Positions 1-5,338 of a stretch of 5,338 bases of DNA are shown in pieces. Under the pieces are notes generated by a model that saw only the letters and a list, made by a program, of their open reading frames with translations, had not been told where the DNA came from and did not search any database. Position 1 is the first letter of the stretch, and each line of letters begins with the position of its first letter. The DNA comes from Planctomycetota bacterium (GTDB lineage Bacteria > Planctomycetota > Planctomycetia > Isosphaerales > Isosphaeraceae): assembly GCA_021778575.1 (NCBI GenBank), contig JAJYCH010000361.1, positions 1-5,338 on the forward strand, given 5' to 3'. The position numbers and the translations under genes were made by a program.

Positions 1-54
1 GAGTATACATTAACCCTACCCGCGCGGACATTACTTTCCTGACTCTCAGTAGTT

Positions 55-591
55 TTACGGAATCGGCCGATAAGCCTTGACCCACCCCCCTTTTTGAAGC
101 GACTCCATCCGGAGTTCTCCTTCCTGAACGTTCCCTTTTTCGGTGGCGGGTTTGCGTTCGGTCGCGACATTCTGGTGATAGATCGTGATCAGCTTTCCAC
201 CGCGTTCCACCTTCGCCACGATTGCCGTGTGATGGGGATATTCGGCGTGCCAGTTGACCGTTCGGCCTCGACCGAGCGAGCGCTGACCGTGGAACACGGC
301 GTCGCGGAACTGAAGGATGTCGCCGGGCAGAACATCCTTGAAATCGGCGACTTCTTCACCCCAGACATAATCCCCCGAACGGTCAAACGGAAATCGCTTG
401 GCCCCCGCTGCATCGAGTGCCTCGACCGCAAGTGTCACGCAGATCCCATCGCCGACCGGTTGACCCAGATGGCTCCGCGCGAACGCGACCACCTTTTCAT
501 TTAAAGGAGGGATCGCCTCCGTTTTTTTCTTCTGCGTTTCGAGACCAGGCGAGAAGGAGACAACCAGAATCATCAGCAGAAATCGATGCAT
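55..591 (-). CDS. Secreted NlpC/P60- or CHAP-like cysteine peptidase/amidase-fold protein
   Basis: The product is a 178-residue protein, probably exported. Residues 4-14 (FLLMILVVSFS) form a short hydrophobic N-terminal segment after one Arg, but there is no clear AxA cleavage site and no lipobox. The rest resembles a small papain-like NlpC/P60 or CHAP domain. A helix carries Cys51 in the context GDGICVTLA, PGDILQF at 89-95 is the typical strand motif of these folds, HHTAIV at 120-125 supplies the candidate catalytic His, and HQN at 139-141 supplies the third polar residue. The tail (GGWVKAYRP) ends in a final strand. Known members cleave peptidoglycan stem peptides or related amide bonds; activity here is inferred. 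The ATG at 591 is chosen because GGAGGAG lies 7 bases upstream. The gene lies 91 bases downstream of the membrane-protein gene on the same strand and could be co-transcribed with it. Fold call moderate, substrate unknown. Confidence 0.82.
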   Translation of the reverse strand: MHRFLLMILVVSFSPGLETQKKKTEAIPPLNEKVVAFARSHLGQPVGDGICVTLAVEALDAAGAKRFPFDRSGDYVWGEEVADFKDVLPGDILQFRDAVFHGQRSLGRGRTVNWHAEYPHHTAIVAKVERGGKLITIYHQNVATERKPATEKGNVQEGELRMESLQKGGWVKAYRPIP

Positions 592-598
592 CCGACAA

Positions 599-605
599 CT
601 CCTCC
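599..605 (-). promoter_or_regulatory. Shine-Dalgarno site GGAGGAG of the NlpC/CHAP-like gene
   Basis: Read on the minus strand, GGAGGAG ends 7 bases before the ATG at 591. It is a near-ideal ribosome binding site and fixes the start of the 178-residue protein. Confidence 0.75.
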
Positions 606-682
606 GGTTGAAGAGTCCGAGCGCGGTCCTGCATGGATTCTATCGGGATCGTGCATGTCGATCGTTGCCGTACAAACCGAGG

Positions 683-1408
683 TCAACGGACTGATCCCGC
701 GACTTCGGGCTTGTAGAGCACATAGAGCCCCCAGACTCCCACTGGTACGCCAGTCATACAACAGGTCAAGGTCGCGCCGGCCATGATCGCGAAACATCCC
801 GCGACCGAGAGCCAGTAGCTCCGGAGCCGGAGCATGCCGACGCCCGCCCAGATTGCCGCCGCGCTCGCCATCGCAAGACCCAACAACGTGAAGTCGGTCA
901 GAATGACTGTCGCTTCCGGCGAGAGTTCCGTCGATGATTTGGGCGCGGTCGCCGCGATGAATGGGCCGGGCCGCTGAGGATTTTCCATTGCCGCGTGCCG
1001 CATCTTGGCCTCGTCCGTGATCGGCATCACAAATTCGTCAACGAATCCAAACAGGGCGATGGAGAGGTTGGTGATCAGACTGAGGATACCCATGACGATG
1101 ATCGAGATCGCCGGGCCTCGAACCGTTGCGCGAGCTTTCAGAATTGTCGAGGGATCAGGTCGACCAGGCATGAAAGCGAATGCGGACTCGGGCGGGACAT
1201 AACGAGCGTCCGGAGCCGCGTAGGGATTGAGCGGGTCGAGCGGTGGAGCATCAGAGGTCAAAACCGTGTGGGCAGGCTTTGGGGTTTCGGCAGCGGCTGT
1301 CGCCGAGGCCTTCTTGATGTCGAGGTACTTGGCATAAAACGTGAGCAGCGCCGTGAAGACACCGATGATCGCCACCAGCACCGCCAGCAAATTTTTCACG
1401 TCGTCCAC
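683..1408 (-). CDS. Multi-span membrane protein of unknown function (planctomycete type)
   Basis: No named function is recognised. From the GTG at 1408 the protein has 241 residues. It shows one hydrophobic segment at about 5-26 (KNLLAVLVAIIGVFTALLTF), a Pro/Ala-rich soluble linker at about 36-90 containing DPLNPYAAPDA, then membrane segments at about 98-122, 166-191 and 199-231. The last may be two short passes and ends in PVGVWGLYVLYKPEV (222-236), a tail I recall from many uncharacterised planctomycete membrane proteins. The frame stays open upstream to a TTG at 1558 with an ATG at 1534, but that extra 42-50 residue stretch is hydrophilic, rich in Arg, Gly, Asp and Thr, and has no ribosome site. 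GGAGGG precedes the GTG by 5 bases, so the short form is preferred. Cys205, Cys216 and Cys217 lie in the last hydrophobic region. The gene is divergent from the dehydrogenase gene and upstream of the NlpC/CHAP-like gene on the same strand. Confidence 0.78.
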   Translation of the reverse strand: MDDVKNLLAVLVAIIGVFTALLTFYAKYLDIKKASATAAAETPKPAHTVLTSDAPPLDPLNPYAAPDARYVPPESAFAFMPGRPDPSTILKARATVRGPAISIIVMGILSLITNLSIALFGFVDEFVMPITDEAKMRHAAMENPQRPGPFIAATAPKSSTELSPEATVILTDFTLLGLAMASAAAIWAGVGMLRLRSYWLSVAGCFAIMAGATLTCCMTGVPVGVWGLYVLYKPEVAGSVR

Positions 1409-1413
1409 TCGAA

Positions 1414-1419
1414 CCCTCC
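1414..1419 (-). promoter_or_regulatory. Shine-Dalgarno site GGAGGG supporting the GTG start
   Basis: On the minus strand GGAGGG sits 5 bases before GTG at 1408. The longer alternatives, ATG at 1534 and TTG at 1558, show no comparable purine run at the right distance. This site decides the start of the membrane-protein gene. Confidence 0.55.
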
Positions 1420-1484
1420 ATGGTTGAACGAAAATACGCGCTGTGGTCTCGCGGTCAGAGCCGGTCGGAAGTGACGTCCGGGTC

Positions 1485-1524
1485 CCTCGACCACCTCGAT
1501 CGACCGGGTCGGGTTTGGTCGAGG
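1485..1524. repeat. Nested inverted repeat in the divergent region
   Basis: Outer arms CCTCGACCA (1485-1493) and TGGTCGAGG (1516-1524) are perfect over 9 bp. Inside lies a second dyad, CGACC (1501-1505) and GGTCG (1507-1511). The result is two copies of CGACC facing two copies of GGTCG. It could be an operator for a dimeric regulator or a leader hairpin. No binding family is recognised. Confidence 0.5.
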
Positions 1525-1619
1525 CGTCATTCATGCCACGCTTGCCGGAATCTCGCAAGTCCAGCCCTCATCGATAGAAAGCGAAATCGACGAACATTCA
1601 CAGAACCACTGAGCAAAAA

Positions 1620-1647
1620 TTCACTCAACCCGGGCCATAGCCATAAT
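1620..1647 (+). promoter_or_regulatory. Weak sigma70-like promoter candidate for the dehydrogenase gene
   Basis: TTCACT (1620-1625) and CATAAT (1642-1647) are separated by 16 bases and match the TTGACA/TATAAT consensus at 9 of 12 positions, in the most AT-rich part of the divergent region. Transcription from here would leave a leader of about 135 bases before the ATG at 1791. Planctomycete promoters often match this consensus poorly, so this is only a candidate. Confidence 0.25.
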
Positions 1648-1674
1648 AGCGTGGGTGGGGCGATGAATCGCGAC

Positions 1675-1688
1675 CGGCTTCGGAGCCG
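1675..1688 (+). repeat. Small hairpin CGGCT-TCGG-AGCCG in the dehydrogenase leader
   Basis: Five-base perfect arms flank the four-base loop TCGG, directly before the in-frame ATG at 1689. If folded in RNA it would hinder initiation at that ATG. It is short enough to be chance in GC-rich DNA. Confidence 0.3.
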
Positions 1689-1709
1689 ATGGCGATCAAC
1701 CGGTCATCG

Positions 1710-1733
1710 GGAGTCTACTTGCGAGAAGACTCC
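1710..1733 (+). repeat. 7-bp inverted repeat in the dehydrogenase leader
   Basis: GGAGTCT (1710-1716) pairs perfectly with AGACTCC (1727-1733) across a 10-base loop. It lies upstream of the ATGs at 1746 and 1791 and could form an mRNA leader hairpin. No terminator U-tract follows. Confidence 0.3.
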
Positions 1734-1790
1734 GGTGTCGGCACCATGGTCGTGAGCCGAAAATCGTGTTGCCCTCTTGAGCCCTTCACC

Positions 1791-4700
1791 ATGCCTCGAA
1801 CAAACTGGTTCATCGTCTGCTGGCTCGTCTGGTTGGCAACAACTTCGAGCGCGTCGGATGTCGTGATCGATGGCCGGTCATTCAAGATCCCTGAGGGATT
1901 CGTCCTCGAAAAGGTGGCGATTCCGCCGTTGACCGACCGGCCGGTGGTGGCCGATTTCGACGAACTGGGCCGGCTTTACGTGGCCGATTCGTCGGGATCG
2001 AACGAGAATGTCAAGAAACAGCTCGTCGACCAACCCCACCGGATCGTTCGCCTGGAGGATTCGGATGGCGACGGCAAGTTTGATAAATCCGTCGTTTTCG
2101 CGGACAAAATGATGTTTCCGGCTGGCGCGATGTGGCTCGACGGCTCGCTTTACGTCGCGGCCCCACCCTCGATCTGGAAACTCACCGACACCGACGGCGA
2201 TGGCGTGGCCGACCGTCGCGAGGAATGGTTCGCGGGCAAAACTCTCACCGGCTGCGCCAATGATCTCCACGGCCCTTACGCCGGGCCCGACGGCCGCGTC
2301 TACTGGACGAAAGGAGCTTTCGCCAGTCAGACTTACATTCGTCCCGGGCGCGATCCGTTCGTCACCCGGGCCGCGCACATCTTTCGTGCCAAAACCGACG
2401 GGACCGACATCGAGCCCGTCATGACCGGAGGCATGGATAACCCGGTCGAGGTCGCGTTCACCCCCGAAGGAGAGCGGATCTTCACCACCACGTTCCTCCA
2501 GCACCCCGCCGGCGGCAAACGCGATGGCCTGATCCACGCCCTTTACGGCGGTGTTTACGGCAAGGACCACGACGTTCTCGACGGTCATCCCCGGACTGGC
2601 CCCGACCTTCTCGCGCCACTGGTTCATCTGGGACCGGCCGCTCCGTCGGGCTTGATCCGGGCCGAGTCGGACACTCTTGGAAGCCGCGACTGTCTGTTCA
2701 CCGCTTGTTTTAACCTTCGAAAGATCACCCGTCACCGGCTCAAGCCCGCCGGAGCCAGTTTCACCGTCGAGACCGACGACTTCGTCAGTTCGGATGATCT
2801 CGACTTCCATCCGACCGACGTTCTCGAAGATGCCGACGGTTCGCTTCTGATCATCGATACCGGCGGCTGGTACAAGATCTGTTGCCCAACCTCGCAACTG
2901 GTCAAACCCGACGTCCTGGGTGGGATTTATCGAATCAAACCGGTCGGCGGATCGACTTTAGCTGATCCCCGAGGACGAACGCTCGACTGGTCGACTGCCC
3001 GGATCGGTGATCTCGCCGCCCGGCTCGATGACCCTCGATTCGCCGTCCGGAATCGTGCGGTCGCGATGCTCGCGAAGCAGGGCGACACATCGCTGGGGGA
3101 GATCCAGCGGATTCTCCAGAGCGATCGGTCGGTGGTTGCCCGACGGATGGCAGTCTGGACCGCGTGCCGGATTGATTCGCTCGCCGCTCGATCGCTCGGG
3201 CGGATCGGGCTCGAAGACGCTGACACCTCGGTTCGCCAGGCGGCGATCCAGGCCGCCGGCCTCTGGCGTGATCCCCTCGCGAGGACTCGCCTGGCCGAGA
3301 TCCTCCGAACTGGCTCAATCCCCGAGCGCCGCGGAGCCGCCGAGGCTCTGGGTCGGCTCGAACCTGGCCCAGCCGAAATTGACGCTCTCCTTCAGGCAAG
3401 CGCTTCGCCGGACCCGGCATTGCGACACTCGACCACCTTCGCGCTCATCGAGAGTCATGATTCCCAGGGGACTCGTGCCGGGCTGAACAGCCCGTCGCCG
3501 CTCGTTCAGCGAACCGCCTTGATCGCACTCGACCAGATGCCCGGCGGCAATCTCGACCCTGATCCGGTGACCCGATCGTTGTTCGCCACCGACCTCGATC
3601 TGAAAGCCTCAGCCTGGTGGATTGCGGCCCACCATCCCGAGTTGGCCGAGAGCCTGGTCGTTTCGTTTCGATCCCACCTTTCCGCGAAACCCGATCAGAA
3701 CGCATCCAATTCCAAGGAACTCGCGGACCGGATCGGACCGCTCTGTCGCTATCCCGCAGTCCAACGGTTTCTCGGCGAGGTGATCGAGGCTCCGCGGTCG
3801 GATCGCCGGGTCTGGCTCCGGGTCATGGCCCAATCCGGCTTGAAAGAGCTCCCACAGTCCTGGATTCCCGCGCTCGATCAAGCATTCAGAGATTCCGATC
3901 CCAGGGTTGTTGCCGGGGCACTCGCCGTCGTCAAGTCGCTACCGCTCCACGGCGACTCGGGACGGGAGCTTCAACATTCTCTCCTGAAAATCGCTCGCGA
4001 TCCCGCTCGTTCCGTAGGAGAGCGGCTACCGGCACTTTCGGCCGTATCAGGACCTCACTTGCCGGTTGATCCCGATCTCCTTGTTTTCCTGATCGATTGC
4101 CTCAGGCCCGATCGACCGACAGCCGAACGTACCGGCGCGGCCGATATCCTGGCGAAATCGGACCTCTCCAGTTCGCAAAGACGGAATCTTCTGGAATCGG
4201 TCTCGACCGCCGGACCAATCGAGCTAGCCCGACTTCTCGATGTCTTCGATCGAGAAAGCAACCCGGAGATCGGCCGAAAACTGGTCGAAGCGCTCCATAA
4301 ATCCAGGTCCCGATCAAGTCTTCGGGTCGAATCACTCCGTCCCAAACTCGATAAATTTGGCGACTCGATCAAAGGTGATGCCGAAGAACTCTATCGCTCG
4401 ATCGAGGCCGACTCGGCCGAACGCCACAACCAGCTCGAAGCGATTCTGGCGAACGGCAAGTCGGGCGACATCCGGCGCGGACAGGCGGTCTTCAACAGTC
4501 CGAAGGCCTCCTGCGTCGCCTGCCACGCAATCGGCTACGTCGGCGGTAAGCTCGGCCCGGATCTGACCAAGATTGGTCAGATCCGATCGGATTGCGATCT
4601 CCTCGAATCGATCGTCTACCCGAGCGCGGGGTTCGTCCGTAGTTACGAGCCGGTGGCCGTTGCGACGAAGGACGGCATGGTCATTTCGGGACTGCTCCGC

Positions 4701-4880
4701 AAGGACACGGCTGATGAACTCGTGATCGCCGTGGCCGCTGACCGCGAAGTACGGGTCGCTCGCGATCAGGTTGAGGAAATGCAACCCGGGACCGTCTCCG
4801 TCATGCCGGCGGGTTTTGAAAAGCAGCTCTCGTTACAGGAGCTGACCGACCTGATCGCATTTCTGAAGGCTTGCCGATGA
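1791..4880 (+). CDS. Secreted PVC-type dehydrogenase propeller - HEAT repeat - c-type haem domain fusion protein
   Basis: A protein of 1029 residues in three parts. After a Sec signal (MPRTNWFIVCWLVWLATTSSA, cut near A21), residues 23-386 form the N-terminal 'putative membrane-bound dehydrogenase' domain (TIGR02604-like, related to PQQ-type glucose/sorbosone dehydrogenase propellers). Its marks are FKIPEGFVLEKVA, NDLHGPYAGPDGRVYWTKG, NPVEVAFTPEG, two DxDGDGxxD calcium-type loops (90-98, 133-141) and TGGWYKICCPTS. Residues about 405-865 are HEAT-like helical repeats, clearest at 407-431, 470-494, 500-524 and 564-583. Residues about 891-1029 are the Planctomycete/Verrucomicrobia haem domain (TIGR02603-like), with CVACH at 908-912, GPDLTKIG, and Met1005 in VMPAGF as candidate distal ligand. 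The inferred role is periplasmic oxidation of a carbohydrate-like substrate with electron transfer to haem; the substrate is unknown. ATG 1791 is preferred because the signal peptide begins there; in-frame ATGs at 1689 and 1746 add 34 or 15 residues without a better ribosome site. The lactonase gene follows after 66 bases. Confidence 0.9.
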   Translation: MPRTNWFIVCWLVWLATTSSASDVVIDGRSFKIPEGFVLEKVAIPPLTDRPVVADFDELGRLYVADSSGSNENVKKQLVDQPHRIVRLEDSDGDGKFDKSVVFADKMMFPAGAMWLDGSLYVAAPPSIWKLTDTDGDGVADRREEWFAGKTLTGCANDLHGPYAGPDGRVYWTKGAFASQTYIRPGRDPFVTRAAHIFRAKTDGTDIEPVMTGGMDNPVEVAFTPEGERIFTTTFLQHPAGGKRDGLIHALYGGVYGKDHDVLDGHPRTGPDLLAPLVHLGPAAPSGLIRAESDTLGSRDCLFTACFNLRKITRHRLKPAGASFTVETDDFVSSDDLDFHPTDVLEDADGSLLIIDTGGWYKICCPTSQLVKPDVLGGIYRIKPVGGSTLADPRGRTLDWSTARIGDLAARLDDPRFAVRNRAVAMLAKQGDTSLGEIQRILQSDRSVVARRMAVWTACRIDSLAARSLGRIGLEDADTSVRQAAIQAAGLWRDPLARTRLAEILRTGSIPERRGAAEALGRLEPGPAEIDALLQASASPDPALRHSTTFALIESHDSQGTRAGLNSPSPLVQRTALIALDQMPGGNLDPDPVTRSLFATDLDLKASAWWIAAHHPELAESLVVSFRSHLSAKPDQNASNSKELADRIGPLCRYPAVQRFLGEVIEAPRSDRRVWLRVMAQSGLKELPQSWIPALDQAFRDSDPRVVAGALAVVKSLPLHGDSGRELQHSLLKIARDPARSVGERLPALSAVSGPHLPVDPDLLVFLIDCLRPDRPTAERTGAADILAKSDLSSSQRRNLLESVSTAGPIELARLLDVFDRESNPEIGRKLVEALHKSRSRSSLRVESLRPKLDKFGDSIKGDAEELYRSIEADSAERHNQLEAILANGKSGDIRRGQAVFNSPKASCVACHAIGYVGGKLGPDLTKIGQIRSDCDLLESIVYPSAGFVRSYEPVAVATKDGMVISGLLRKDTADELVIAVAADREVRVARDQVEEMQPGTVSVMPAGFEKQLSLQELTDLIAFLKACR
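4558..4585. repeat. Perfect 13-bp inverted repeat inside the haem-domain coding sequence
   Basis: Arms CGGATCTGACCAA (4558-4570) and TTGGTCAGATCCG (4573-4585) are exact reverse complements around a GA centre. The segment encodes the conserved DLTKIGQI region about 45 bases after the CVACH codons. In mRNA it would fold into a stem of about 11-12 bp with a small loop; in DNA it is a near-continuous palindrome. No U-tract follows, so it is not an intrinsic terminator. Confidence 0.8.
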
Positions 4881-4931
4881 ACCGAACCCCGAGTACGGTG
4901 GGCCGAATCGGTTTTGATGCTCGCAACCTTC

Positions 4932-4937
4932 AGAGGA
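4932..4937 (+). promoter_or_regulatory. Shine-Dalgarno site AGAGGA of the lactonase gene
   Basis: AGAGGA ends 9 bases before the ATG at 4947, a workable distance. It supports that start together with the signal peptide that begins there. Confidence 0.6.
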
Positions 4938-4946
4938 CCGTTGGTC

Positions 4947-5338
4947 ATGAGTCGGCTCGCACTGGTTTTTCTTTCGCTGGGACTTTTCGGACCTGAGGCA
5001 CTGGCTCAGGTATCGAAGGCGAACTATCGGGTTTACGTCGGGACCTATACCGGCCCAAAAAGTCAGGGAATCTATCGGCTTGATTTCGACTCGGCGACCG
5101 GCAAGCTGACTCCCAGGGGACTTGCCGCTCGGACACCGAGTCCGTCGTTCCTGGCAATCCACCCCAGCCAGAAATTTCTCTACGCGGCGAATGAGATCGG
5201 CCAGTTCCAGGGCAAGAAGACCGGCTCGGTCTCGGCGTTCACGATTGACCCGGTCAGCGGTAATCTGTCGGCGCTGAACGTGCAACCCTCGGGTGGTGCC
5301 GATCCGTGCTACGTTCAGGTCGACCCCACCGGCAAGAA
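4947..5338 (+). CDS. Secreted beta-propeller lactonase family protein, 3' end outside window
   Basis: The gene runs off the right edge; 130 codons plus two bases are visible. Residues 1-20 are a clear Sec signal peptide with an ALA/Q cleavage site. The mature protein begins a seven-bladed propeller of the 6-phosphogluconolactonase-like lactonase family (PF10282 type): YVGTYTG at 30-36, GIYRLDFDSATGKLT at 41-55, PSFLAIHPSQKFLYAANE at 66-83, GSVSAFTIDPVSGNLSALN at 93-111 and PSGGADPCYVQVDPTGK at 114-130 follow the blade spacing of that family. Members are usually 330-400 residues, so about one third is present. The family is named for lactone-ring hydrolysis, but the signal peptide argues against the cytosolic pentose-phosphate role, so the symbol pgl is not assigned. 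It lies 66 bases after the dehydrogenase/haem gene with no strong terminator between, which suggests co-transcription. Confidence 0.9.
   Translation, partial: MSRLALVFLSLGLFGPEALAQVSKANYRVYVGTYTGPKSQGIYRLDFDSATGKLTPRGLAARTPSPSFLAIHPSQKFLYAANEIGQFQGKKTGSVSAFTIDPVSGNLSALNVQPSGGADPCYVQVDPTGK

Larger units (their letters stand above)
1409..1790. other. Divergent intergenic region between the membrane-protein and dehydrogenase genes
   Basis: About 380 bases without a convincing gene. Both flanking genes are transcribed outward, so both promoters should lie here. Base composition is more AT-rich at about 1571-1650 than in the flanking genes. It holds a nested inverted repeat at 1485-1524, two small potential hairpins at 1675-1688 and 1710-1733, and a weak sigma70-like hexamer pair on the plus strand. 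On the minus strand CTGACC (1453-1458) and TATTTT (1431-1436), 16 bases apart, could serve the membrane-protein gene but match consensus at only 8 of 12 positions. Both neighbouring reading frames remain open into this region, so it shrinks if either longer start is real. Confidence 0.55.

Noticed and set aside
1..54. Stretch before the first gene's stop, checked for a terminator or the end of another gene
   Set aside because: Only a 4-bp inverted match (CTGA/TCAG) is visible and no coding signature can be judged in so few bases.
606..682. TAGAAT hexamer (minus strand, 637-642) as a separate promoter for the NlpC/CHAP-like gene
   Set aside because: No acceptable -35 element lies 15-18 bases upstream. 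A TTGACC at 681-686 is too far away and overlaps the end of the upstream gene.
995..1474. 159-codon open frame on the plus strand
   Set aside because: Antisense to the membrane-protein gene. Its product is Arg/His-rich with no hydrophobic core, while the minus-strand reading has coherent membrane segments.
1878..2897. 339-codon open frame on the minus strand
   Set aside because: It lies fully antisense to the dehydrogenase domain, whose plus-strand translation has clear family motifs. The minus product is a Val/Gly/Glu-rich shadow typical of GC-rich coding DNA, with no domain or ribosome site.
2935..3486. Several overlapping open frames on both strands across the HEAT region
   Set aside because: Their products are Arg/Ser/Pro-rich shadows of a continuous plus-strand coding frame.
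4880..4915. AACCGA / TCGGTT inverted repeat followed by TTT after the dehydrogenase stop, as a terminator
   Set aside because: The arms are only 6 bp with a 22-base loop and a very short T run, too weak to call an intrinsic terminator. The downstream gene is close and on the same strand.
4833..5285. 150-codon open frame on the minus strand spanning the gene junction
   Set aside because: It is antisense to the end of the haem domain and to the lactonase start, both of which have strong family signatures and a signal peptide.

Overview
The window looks like chromosomal DNA from a GC-rich planctomycete, probably of the Isosphaeraceae/Gemmataceae type. The main reason is the large secreted protein at 1791-4880. 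It joins a 'PVC-type membrane-bound dehydrogenase' propeller, a HEAT-repeat middle and a C-terminal single-haem domain, an architecture that is strongly expanded in Planctomycetes. The NPYAAP and PVGVWGLYVL-type motifs of the neighbouring membrane protein fit the same phylum. This assignment rests on recognising protein families; no search was run.

Layout: two genes on the minus strand (55-591, a small secreted NlpC/P60- or CHAP-like protein; 683-1408, a multi-span membrane protein of unknown function) are divergent from two genes on the plus strand (1791-4880, the dehydrogenase/cytochrome fusion; 4947 to the right edge, a secreted seven-bladed propeller lactonase cut by the window end). The two pairs are separated by a 382-base non-coding region with inverted repeats and weak promoter-like hexamers. 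No RNA genes, mobile elements or CRISPR arrays were seen.

Working together: the plus-strand pair makes a plausible extracytoplasmic carbohydrate-oxidation unit. A sugar-dehydrogenase-like domain would oxidise a substrate and pass electrons to its own c-type haem, and a secreted lactonase encoded 66 bases downstream could hydrolyse a lactone product. This pathway is inferred from fold and gene order only. The minus-strand pair has no evident link to it.

The most unexpected sequence-level signal is a perfect 13-bp inverted repeat with a 2-base centre (4558-4585) inside the haem-domain coding sequence. Other points of note are start codons that a longest-ORF rule would place wrongly in two genes, a nested inverted repeat in the divergent region, and an excess of GATC sites.
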